A stretch of DNA of 64,000 bases from Magnolia sinica. Its lineage: Eukaryota > Streptophyta > Magnoliopsida > Magnoliales > Magnoliaceae. The stretch covers positions 2,108,001-2,172,000 of the forward strand of contig NC_080583.1 of the NCBI RefSeq assembly GCF_029962835.1. The letters run 5' to 3'. A model generated the notes under the pieces. It saw nothing but the letters and a program-made list of their open reading frames with translations, had not been told where the DNA came from and did no database searches. Made by a program: the position numbers and the translations under genes. Positions within the stretch are counted from its first letter, which is position 1, and the number at the start of each line of letters is the position of its first letter. Positions 22,606 to 31,695 of this stretch are shown piece by piece.

Positions 22606-23291
22606 TGTTGTATTTGATGTCTTAAATCGAGTCAGATACAAGGTCTATCGATGCCATCGACAGCGTGTTCGATGGCATCGAACAGTTCTCGATCCCATCG
22701 ATGTTTTTTGGATTTTCTTCAGTTGGTCGTTGTACTAACTGGGCACTTTTTCGATGCCATCGATCAGCGTTCAATGCCATCAACAGGATTACTTCAATGC
22801 CATCGACGAGTGTTCGATGCCATCGAGAATTTTCAGAAAATCATGTTTTGTCTATGGACAGTTGAGGTGTTAGTTCGATGCCATCGAAGGATTAGTTTTG
22901 ATGCTATTTATGAGTGTTCGATGGCATCGACAGATTCAGCGCAGATTTTCGCAAACCTGCGAATTTGCCGGATTTGTTTTCGATTTCATTTGGGATTCTT
23001 TTTTAGGCTATATATATGGGTGTAAATAGGATTGAGAGATATTCTAAGGGTTTCTAAATTGTCCTAGGGTTTCAAAGGGTGTAGCAAGGGTGAGATTCGA
23101 GGTTGTTCGAATTGGGTAAGCTCTTTTCTCTTTGTAATTTTTGCTTTTATAGTGATCATATGTCGCTTTGTGCCGTGGCTTTTTTCCAAGAGGGTTTTTC
23201 CACGTTAAATCATTGTGTTATCTGTATTTGTTTGGTGTTATTGGGTTGCTATCCTAGATTCATCTCCGTGTGCTTCCACGGTCCCCCAACA
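22606..23291 (+). repeat. copia 5' LTR (686 bp)
   Basis: Starts TGTTGTATTTGATG and ends CCCCCAACA. It carries about ten copies of the palindromic word TCGATGCCATCGA (or its complement TCGATGGCATCGA), six of them exact, in the first 350 bases. A TATA-like 'ctatatatatgg' lies at about 23,008. Confidence 0.9.
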
Positions 23292-23301
23292 AGTGGGTGC
23301 A
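23292..23301 (+). other. Remnant of the copia primer-binding site at a deletion junction
   Basis: After the LTR only 'agtgg' of the usual AGTGGTATCAGAGC is left; the sequence then jumps to 'gtgcac'. The deletion therefore begins inside the primer site and removes everything up to the pol 3' half. Confidence 0.45.
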
Positions 23302-23389
23302 CATAATCAAGCACTCACACATATATTTTTCAGATTTAAAAGATGATAATTAGGCAGAGACTGATGCACAGATAGAGGTACAAGAGCAG

Positions 23390-25035
23390 GTGGAACAGCC
23401 ACCTATGAGAAGAAACCCATCGCGAGATCGCAAATTACCGGCAATATACATTGACGACTCTAATATCACATATGCCCTAATTACAGATAAGGGGGACCCG
23501 CCTACTATTCAGGAGGCTCTTGATGAGCCTCATGCAGAAAAGTGGAACGCGGCTATGGACAATGAGATGGACTTGTTGCACAAAAATAACATATGAGAGT
23601 TGGTAGAGCTTCCAGTGGGCCAAAAAACGATTGGATGCAAGTGGCTATTCGATAGGAAACAAGATAGATATAAAGCAAAGGTGGTAGTAAAGGGTTATGC
23701 TGAAAGAGAAGAAATTGACTTCACAAAGATGTTCGCGCCAGTGGTTAAACAAGTGTCTATCAAATTCGTGTTGGTGTTGGTTGCCCAATACGATCTCGAG
23801 CTGGACCAGATGGATGTCAAGACTGCATTCCTGCACAGGGAGTTGGAAGAACAGATCTACATGAAACAACCAAAGGGCTATGAAGTTAAAAGGGCAGAGA
23901 ACAAAGTTTGCAGGTTAATGAGATCGTTATACGACTTGAAACAGTCGCCTAAGCAGTGATATAAACAAATTGATTCTTTCGTGTTATGTCAAATATTTAT
24001 AAGCAGTGAATATGATCATTGTGTCTATTACAAGACACTAAGTGATGACAAATTCATCATCCTAGTATTGTATGTTGATGATATGTTAATTATTAGTCAT
24101 AATATGTCTGAAATCGACGTACTGAAGACTCAGTTATCAGGGACATTCGAGATGAAAGATATAGGGTAAGTAAAAAGGGTTCTCGACATAGATATTCATA
24201 GAGATAGGAAGAGGAGCAGGCTTTGGTTATCTCAGGCAGAATACCTTGAGAAGGTGTTGATCAAGTATGGGATGGATCAGGCAAAGTCAGTGAGCGTTCC
24301 TCACGTGGCTCACTTCAATCTTTCCTCAGAACAATGTCCTAAATCAAATGAAGAAAAACAAGTTATGTTTCATGTGCCTTATTCGAATGCAGTTGGCAAT
24401 TTAATGTATGTCATGGTCTGTACGAGACCGGATATTTCAAAGGCAATTGATGTTGTAAGCAAATACATGTCAAACTCCGACAAGTAACATTGGCAAGCAG
24501 TGAAATAGTTACTACGATACATTCGAGGTACAAAAGACTAAGTCTTAACTTTTGAGAAGACATGGGCAAAGTTGGTAGAGTATGTGGATTCAGACTACGC
24601 AGGCAGTGTGGATTTTAGAAAGTCGCCTTTAGGTTACTCGTTTGTGCTAGCGGGTAGAGCAATTAGTTGGATTCGAAGCTTCGGTCCATTGTAGCTCTTT
24701 CCATGACCGAAGCAGAGTGTATAGCAGTGACGGAAGCGTTTAAGAAAGGTGTTTGGTTAGGAGGCATGATAAATCAGTTGGATCTTCAACAGGAGGCCAT
24801 GCCGATTAACTATGATAGTGAGAGCGCTATCAATTTGGTTAAAAATTATGTTTTTTTCTCACATACTAAACATATCGATGTTCATTACTATTTTATCTGA
24901 CAGGTGCTTGAGGAAGGAGGCATAACTCTGGAGAAGATTCACACCAGCGTGAATCTGGCGGACATGCTCACCAAGGTCATTCCTACAGAGAAGTTCAAGT
25001 TCTATGCAACTTCTTTGGGATTGGCGATGGCGTAA
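23390..25035 (+). pseudogene. copia pol fragment: reverse transcriptase and RNase H, broken
   Basis: The reading frame shows the copia order: a linker with 'EALDEPHAEKWNAAMDNEM', the RT block 'KWLFDRKQD', 'FAPVVK', '[19 protein letters not shown]' and '[11 protein letters not shown]', the catalytic YVDD at about 24,070-24,082, 'TRPDISKAI', then RNase H pieces 'VDSDYAG', 'SMTEAECIA' and 'SHTKHIDVHY'. Stops interrupt it at 23,594 and 23,957, where family members have Trp, near 24,167, at 24,485, and again before a frameshift upstream of 24,667. Several stops fit TGG changing to TGA or TAG, the signature of methylated-cytosine decay. There is no complete enzyme. Confidence 0.9.
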
Positions 25036-25145
25036 AAGGAGGACGGAGTGTACACGAGAAGCGTTGATGAAACTATGATGCAAGGCAGAGATAAGACAAG
25101 AAGACAAGAAGCTACACATTTAATGATTGAAGATATGGTAGAGAT

Positions 25146-25818
25146 TGTTGTATTTGATGTCTTAAATTGAGTCAGATACAGGGTCTGTCGATGCCGTCGA
25201 CAAACTGTTCAATGTCACCTTCAATGGCATCGAACGGTTCTCGATCCCATCGATGTTTTTTGGATTTTCTTCAGTTGGTCGCTGGACTAACTAGGCACTT
25301 TTTCAATGCCATCGATGAGTGTTCGATGCCGTCGAGAATTTTCGAAAAATCATGTTTTGTCTCTAGACAGTTGAGGTGTTAGTTCAATTCCATCGATGAG
25401 TGTTCAATGCAATCAAAGGATTAGTTTCGATGCCATCTATGAGTGTTCGATGGCATCAACAGATTTAGCGCAGATTTTTTACAAAGCTGCGAATTTGCGG
25501 GATTTGTTTCCGATTTCATTTGGGATTCTAGGCTATATATATGAGTGTAAACAGGATTAGGAGGTATTCTAAGGGTTTCTAAATTGTCCTAGGGTTTTAA
25601 AGGGTATAGCAAGGGTGAGATTCGAGGTTGTCCAAATCAGGTAAGCTCTTTTCTCTTTGTAATTTCTGCTTTCATAGTAATCATCTGTCGCTTTGTGCCA
25701 TGGTTTTTTCCCGAGAGGGTTTTTCCATGTTAAATCGCTGTGTGTCTCTTTGTGTTTGCTTGGTGCTATTGGATTGCTATCCTAGATTCATCTCTGTGTG
25801 CTTCTACGGTCACCAAAA
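25146..25818 (+). repeat. copia 3' LTR (673 bp)
   Basis: Preceded by the purine-rich 'gaagatatggtagagat', the expected polypurine tract, and starts TGTTGTATTTGATG. Its TCGATGCCATCGA words are more mutated than in the 5' LTR, and its last bases (CACCAAAA) have lost the canonical CA end. Confidence 0.88.
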
Positions 25819-26699
25819 TTATAGTTTTGAAAATTCTTCAATTTGGGTTTCTCTTTTCAGTCAATTATTGTTTCAGCCAGTTCTTTGAAGATCTTATGTT
25901 TGTCTTGAGTTCTTTCAGAGGTGCTTTTTCAGTATTTCTTTGATAAATTTGAAGCATGTTTTCTTGAATCTTTTTTTTTTTTTAATTCTTTGTATATTTT
26001 GTTTTTAAAAGAATAAAGTGTGCTGAATTTTGGTATTTGAATTGTAGATCCTTGAGATTCTTTTTTAAAAGAGAACCCAGGAATCTGGTCTTGAACCCTT
26101 CATTGATTTCTGGGTTGTCCAATACATTTCAATTCCATCCCTGATTTCATAATTTTGCGAATTCTATTTGAATTCCAGTTCATTCTTTTTGCAAATCTTC
26201 CATTCGAAATTTGATTTCTTAGATGATTACTGAAGAATTTTCTTCTCGCTTGAAATGTTATTATCCTTCATGTTTCGAATGTAGGCCATTCCAATGTATT
26301 CTTACAATGGGCGTCTGTCCTCTCTAGGAGTTCAAGGAATGGTAGTTTTCTTTTTCCTTCCTAGATTGGTTCAATATTTCTGCGTTCTAGTATTAGTCAT
26401 TAACACAGAATCCATTTCCTTGTTGTCTTTGATTCTTTTGTCAAGTGTCACCTTACCGATCTTTTGATACGTTTTCAGTATGGTTTTAATGATAAAAAGT
26501 TCTAGGGTTAATCCGGGGCTTTCAAGCATGAAGTTTTTGCTTTTTGACACATGCGGAGTTTGGGTGCAGGTTATTATCTGGTTTTCCTTTTTCAACATTC
26601 TCCGTTTTAACGACCTTCTGTGAAATCATGTGCTTCAAGAATCTGGCTGTTGTATTTTGATGTTACTCTCTTTATATCTCTTTTTTCCCATATGATAAT

Positions 26700-26819
26700 C
26701 ACATACAATGGCATTTCATTTCAAGAGAACTGTGTGTCAGGCATGGTTACTGTGCATGCGCTGTTGCGTAATTGGGGAAAACCCAAATTAGGCAATGCAC
26801 AGATTCGTTCATTAGCATG
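26700..26819 (+). other. Candidate untranslated exon of the NAC gene
   Basis: Ends 'ttcattagcatg' followed by GTAAGTTACAAAG, a near-consensus donor. Copy 2 keeps 'ttcattaacatg' and GTAAGTTGC. Possible acceptors include 'tttcatttcaag' at about 26,732. The reading frame inside is not continuous with the NAC frame, so if used it is untranslated. Purely a splice-site inference. Confidence 0.3.
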
Positions 26820-26989
26820 GTAAGTTACAAAGAAACTGCCATTTTTTTCCTCCTCTCGTTGGATTGTAAATACAGTTTCATGTCTTTTGGCTTCTTTTTA
26901 GCTTATTATAATTGTTGCATTTGCCTCTATTCCAAAAACAGCTGAATGCTATTTGAATTTCATTATTTGGAAAACTCTAACATACCTCA

Positions 26990-27530
26990 TGTACGTGCCT
27001 ACCGGATAATGACTCAACATGGGGAAACGGCTTACCTTGCAGGAAACCCATACCGTCCATCAGGTACATCTCCCTTTGTTTAGCCTTTTATCCCAAAATT
27101 CAGGATGATTCACTCAGGTGGGTCAACCCATAGATTATACCTAAAAACATCTATTGGTATGGTCGACCTAAGTTGTGGAATATTGTGATTTTTGGATAAT
27201 TATTTCAACCTGATGAGGCACATCAGATGGATGGATTGGATGGCATACAAACACCACAGTGGGACCTACACAAAACTAATGCTGGGTGTCCCACCCATCC
27301 CAACATTTTCCTAGTGTGTGGCCTACCTCTACCTAAGTTGTCTGGTCATGATTTTTGGGCCGCAAGGTGAACATGATGCAGAGTACCTGATGGATGGACA
27401 GGGTGGATCTCACAAAAGTTCCTCCCGCATGGCTCTTGGTCCGCGAGGTTCCTAGGACAAGGTTTGCTAGCCAGTCATTTCTTTTGGGGTGAGAAGATGT
27501 GATGTTTCGATGCGGAAATATGTGTTTTGA
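26990..27530. mobile_element. Foldback repeat in the NAC 5' intron, older than the duplication
   Basis: 'ataccgtccatcaggtacat' at about 27,049 is mirrored by 'gtacctgatggatggac' at about 27,385, with 'ggtgggtcaacccat' and 'tgtcccacccatccca' between. Copy 2 has the same element at about 63,270-63,810. It belongs to a different family from the GGACCACACC elements. Confidence 0.6.
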
Positions 27531-27818
27531 TGCTGAAAAGCATAAGGGCACATGCCCTTCGTTTTTTTTTTCCCCCCCATTTATCTGCCTTTGTATTTTT
27601 TCCCCTTTTATCTGTCCTGTTTTTCTTCTTCCAATTTCTTTACCAACATATTGAGAATCTGTGAAATGAGATTTGAGTTGCCATTTTAAAAAAATTATTA
27701 GTATTATTTTTTACATTCTGGGATGAAGTTGTTCTGGATCATTTCTGGTCTAACTTTTGAGTCTTGAACTTCGCTAGAAGGTGGCAGTTCCTGATCTGAT
27801 CTTCAGAATCTGGTCACC

Positions 27819-30800
27819 ATGTGTCCGTCGGCACATGTCTCTCCACCTTGTATCGACTTGCATGCAGATGATGTAGAGATGGTGATGCATTTAGAGAGAA
27901 TGCAACGTGGGGATCCTCCCCCTTCTAATGTGATAACAGATTTGAATCCTCACACGGTTGCACCGAATAATTTGCCTGGTAAGGGTTGCCTTTGTCTCAT
28001 ATTTAATGCATTATTGACTCCATCTGTTTAGTATGCTATTCCTCCACAGTTCTTTGTTGTCAAGTTGTTTTTAACTCCCAAATTCTGAGTTAAATAGAAT
28101 AAGCTACTTAGCGCATAGCTTTCATGATCAAGCCTTGTGAATTCCAACACTCATTTGAATAGAATATATTTTGGATTCTATTTACACAAACCACTCCTGT
28201 TTGTTTTAGCAGTTCTCAAAATTTATTTTCTTCTGTTTGCTTCTTGGCTTTGAGTCATGTGACTAAATAGATTAGGCTGTAAATAAGTACATGGAGATGA
28301 ATGGTGTGTGCAGAGAAGATGTTGTACCTTTGCAATTTGGAGCACCCAAGAGCTGAAGCTATACAGGAGGGATACTGGCAGCCCAGGGGGGAAGACCATA
28401 GAATATTGATGAATTCTCCTACTGTAGGTTGGAAGACTACTTTGGAATTCCATACTGGACAAGCACCTGATGGAGAAAAAACTGATTGGATGATGCATGT
28501 GTACAGGATGGGACAAAGGGTATAAAGTCTTATCTTCCTTCTGTTTGATAATTCCCCTTATCCTTACCATCAGCGCAAGATAATAATCAACTTCCTCTTT
28601 TGGTGGAATACTTGCAGGGTTCCAATTTGTTATGCAGAGTTTTTCTCAATGATGGCCAAACTCTGAACAATGTAGAGCTAGAGCCACGCAGCCAAGGTGA
28701 CACTGAAGTAGATGTTGAGGGAATATTGATGTATATGTTGGAAACTGAGGAAAATGAAACCACAAACAGTTCCCAGGTAGAAGACGAACTTCAAGTCTTC
28801 TTCTTTTTCTTTTTTTTCTTTTCTTGCATGAATCCTAGGAGTGTAGTGTATCTGTTAGTTGAGGTGACAGTGCTTGATGTGGTGCCACAGTTTCTATCTG
28901 AGCATATCAGGATGTTTTGCAATTGACCAAAATAATTTGTGGAATGAAGAGCATGTAGGCCATCATTGAATAGGGTTCTAATGCATGCCCTGTTTTTTGG
29001 TCAGGGGCTTATTTTTTAACTTTCTTTTCCATTTGTTCCTGTAATTCAACCTTTTCTTTCTTAAAACTTCATGTCCATTTAATTCATATACTTCTATTCA
29101 TTCCATTGTTATGAATTATACTAGTTTGTGAGATGGGAGAATTATACTAGTTTGTGAGATGGGAGAGTCACTCGTTGAAATACAGGGTACTTTGGCCATT
29201 TGTGAAATCAGGGGTATTTCTCAGCCTTTGCAAGTGGGTTCTGTTGGGCAGGTGCATACTTTATATGCACAGTGCTAGCAAGCTTGAAACATGCATATAT
29301 GTTTGAAACCAAATAAAGTTTCGAAGCATCCTAATGAATCAAAATTGTATCAGGATTGTTTAGTGAATTCATGTCAAAATACGGTACGGGCATTCCCATC
29401 ACAATAAATACAGGATCATTTGTATCGCCAATAAACTCTGATACAAATATGTGTTGTCAGAAACTATGACTGATGCATTCTTCCCAAATGATTTTAATGC
29501 AATTCAATATCATAAGTATCAGAGGCTATCTTACATAATGGGAGTGTATCACAACATAGTCCCAAAGTGATATGTCCATTTTAACATTACTTTGAACCTT
29601 ACTGAATAGTCTGTTATATTCTGTTTAACTTTTTTTTTTTTGCTTTTTCTTTTTAATTCCTGTTTAGGTTGTCGGTAGGAAGGAGCATGGGCAACCCGAT
29701 GTTTCCACAAATCATCCACATGACATGGGACTTGATCGTCTTCCCCAGTACCCTCCGGAAGGCTACGATTTTTCAGCAGGAGATTATTTGGAATTGAATG
29801 ATCTTCTGATGTCTTCCATTTCAGAAAGCACCTGCATTGCATCCATGACTTCAGATGAGTACTTCGATTCGGAGGCCCTGATGTGTGATCTGGAGAATGG
29901 AAATATGACTGCAAGCGTCCCGAACATGGAGCAATGGCATGATAGTTGCAGGTTCAATGTCTCTGCCTCTCAGGGATTACATCAGATGGTTATACAGCCA
30001 CCACCTTCAGGTATATACCCTGCCTCCTCCAAACATGTGGAAGTGTAACCACTGAAGTATGTAAGTTCTAATGCAATTGTGGCGATGATAGACCAAAGAG
30101 AGAATTTGTGGTGCACATACCAAGCTGGCATGTTTTGTGAAAGATCCAGGCCATTCATCAGGCAGGGCCCTCAACAACATGCCGACTGGTCCACTTATGA
30201 AGTAGGCAATATGTGCTTGAGTAAAATGGCTGCTCATGAAAAGAATGGCCAAAGGTTTAAATTCAGTGTGCATGTGAGGCCTGCCCTAATGATTGCACCA
30301 GGCTAATTAAGGGGCCAGCGCATGTTTGTGGCAGGAGTGGCCCAGATGATGAATGGCCTGGATTTTGCACGTGTCATGAGTCACCTCTTCAGTCTATCCT
30401 CCTGCAGTCAGCTTATCACTTCTCGCTCAGGTATATGCCACCTCCACATCTCGCAAACCCTTTTTTTTCTGAAAACATGTTGGATCATAACCTTGAGTCA
30501 ATGGTTTCATGTTTGTGTCTTTAGTTATCCTTTGTGCCTTTCTGGGTATATGCAAATGCATATGATAGACAGTTTACATGTGTAATCATTCCTCTTATGA
30601 TTGTCTTGCACGATATTTGGGTATATTTTGCAAATAGGTGTCTTCAGTATCAAAGAGCTTCGCCAAGCTAGCATGCGTGTATAAGGGCCCATCCTTCATG
30701 CTGCCTGCATGTGCCAGCATGGCAGGTGGGCCCCCTGTGTATAATGTAGATGATGCTCCAGCCCAAAAAATAAGTCCAGTCCACACATCAGGTGGGCCAC

Positions 30801-31421
30801 TGTTTATGAAACAAATGGACCGCTAGAAAATAGGACTTGGCCAAGTTTTTCTAAGCCATCTGCTGGTTTCTAACATTGTGGCCCACATGATAAGTTGACC
30901 GACCGGATTTTCAGGTCAGATCATATTCTTTGTCAAAGTGACCTAATTGATGGCTGGATCTGCACCTACATAAGAGCATGTGGTCGCGTGTAGGTTCTTA
31001 GCTTTGTACCTACATCTGGGCTTACTTAGCAAACCATAAGATGAAAACAAAAAGTACCTTTCATATTACTTATTCTTCATCTGATCATTCCTTATGTTCC
31101 ATTTTTGTCACATGTTTCCATTTTATTTTATTTTTTATTTATTTATTTATTTTTATTTTTTTATGGGTCATAGCTACCCTCGTTGATTTTACTCTGAACA
31201 ATACATCTATGTTGCCCTCAGGCTCCCTTCACGGCAACAACAACCCACAGGCCAAAGAAACCATGGCTTCTACCACAATGCCCAAAAGATTGAGGGTCCC
31301 AGATGCTCCTCTTCCCGTTACTGCATCTCTTGAACCACAACCCAATCTAAACGCCCTGAATCATTTGCCCAAGGTGAATATGGCAAATGAAGGTGGCACA
31401 ACCCAGTTATCAAGTCAATGA
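27819..31421 (+). CDS. NAC domain transcription factor, atypical, 355 aa, five coding exons
   Basis: Predicted exons: 27,819-27,978, 28,314-28,519, 28,618-28,776, 29,668-30,010 and 31,222-31,421. All borders are GT/AG, the phases agree, and the stop is TGA at 31,419. The start ATG is the first in the exon and has A at -3. The NAC DNA-binding domain spans about residues 15-122. It shows the subdomain A/B pattern 'DDVEMVMHLERMQRGDPPPS' and 'NVITDLNPH', then 'NNLPEK', 'GYWQPRGED' (residues 73-81), 'VGWKTTLEFHTGQAPDGEKT' (91-110) and 'DWMMHVYRM' (111-119). NAC proteins are plant-specific nuclear activators or repressors that dimerise through this domain. The tail (176-355) is acidic (DYLELNDLLMSS, DEYFDSEALMCDLEN) and fits an activation region; no membrane segment is seen. 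Oddities: the LPE-to-GYW spacing is about 13 residues short, and the usual WKATG reads WQPRG. Expression and exact splicing are unverified. Confidence 0.82.
30050..30445. mobile_element. Foldback repeat in NAC intron 4
   Basis: 'gatccaggccattcatcagg' at about 30,145 is mirrored by 'tgatgaatggcctggatttt' at about 30,347. The element lies wholly within the 1.2 kb intron. The rest of the intron (30,446-31,221) has a second short 'ggtgggccccctgtg'/'caggtgggccactg' patch and a T-rich tract near the acceptor. Confidence 0.6.
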
Positions 31422-31439
31422 ACCAATCAAATCTTCCTT

Positions 31440-31695
31440 AATATGCCAAAAGATCCCCCCCCCCCCCCCCCCCCCGCAAGATTCATTTTAAATCAATCAC
31501 AATTTATTCCAAACCAATCCAATCTTCCTTAATATGCCAAAAGATCCCAACAATTAAGAGATCGATTTAAATCAATCACAATTTATTCCAAACCAATCCA
31601 ATCTTCCTTAGCAAAAGATCCCCCAATTAAGAGATTGATTTTAAATCAATCACAGTTTATTCCAAACCAATCCATTCTTCCTTTATATGGAAAAA
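31440..31695. repeat. Short tandem array, unit about 85 bp, behind the NAC stop codon
   Basis: Three to four units of 'ccaatccaatcttcctta', 'atgccaaaagatccc', 'aattaagagattgatttta' and 'aatcaatcacaatttattcc'. The 'gagattgattttaaatc' part is also the start of the larger 377-bp units that follow, so the larger array grew out of the smaller one. A run of 21 C lies at 31,455-31,475. Confidence 0.85.
31455..31475 (+). repeat. Homopolymer of 21 cytosines
   Basis: An expansion of the 'gatcccc' element that begins each repeat unit. The length may be unstable or affected by sequencing error. Confidence 0.9.

Larger units (their letters stand above)
22606..25818 (+). mobile_element. Ty1/copia retrotransposon, internally deleted, inside the NAC 5' intron
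   Basis: Two LTRs of about 680 bp flank a 1.85 kb interior that keeps only the reverse transcriptase and RNase H end of pol. TTATC (22,601-22,605) and TTATA (25,819-25,823) are the 5-bp target duplication with one change. The paralogous intron near 62,170 lacks the element. The element lies in the same orientation as the gene. Gag, protease and integrase are absent, and the remaining frame has many stops, so it cannot move by itself. Confidence 0.9.
22270..26460 (+). repeat. Tandem duplication in the 5' intron, unit 2 (split by the copia element)
   Basis: Unit 2 is about 970 bp once the 3,213-bp copia insertion plus one copy of its target duplication (22,606-25,823) is subtracted. It is interrupted after 'gaaattctggttttat'. 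The uninterrupted equivalent in copy 2 is at about 62,151-62,185. Confidence 0.85.
11100..27540 (+). repeat. Segmental duplication, copy 1 (NAC locus upstream half)
   Basis: Collinear with 49,190-63,821 in the same orientation. Matching blocks are: 11,100-11,157 with 49,190-49,226; 12,668-13,640 with 49,227-50,200; 16,100-16,650 with 51,030-51,462; 16,664-16,985 with the start of the array at 52,565; 17,705-18,960 with 53,875-55,260; about 19,030-19,075 with about 60,500-60,560; and 21,085-22,605 plus 25,819-27,540 with 60,590-63,821. The offset falls from about 38.1 to 36.3 kb because each copy gained different insertions. In a 100-base stretch of the 5' intron the copies differ at about one base in ten by eye. 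Confidence 0.88.
21190..27806 (+). other. NAC gene 5' leader and very long 5' intron
   Basis: A probable untranslated first exon ends at a GT donor near 21,282 ('cattcatag' then GTCAGA; copy 2 has 'cattcagag' then GTTAGA). T-rich intronic DNA runs from there to an AG acceptor at 27,805-27,806, twelve bases upstream of the start codon. It contains a 1 kb tandem duplication, the copia insertion and a foldback repeat. A strong GTAAGT donor at 26,820, conserved at 63,124 in copy 2, hints at a further untranslated exon. The exact splicing needs transcript data. Confidence 0.5.

Noticed and set aside
30335-30430. A 96-base segment with AG and GT borders and matching phase (1/1) that could be an extra NAC exon
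   Set aside because: It coincides with the mirrored end of a foldback repeat in intron 4 ('tgatgaatggcctggatttt'), and its translation adds nothing typical of NAC proteins. The frame fit is probably chance.
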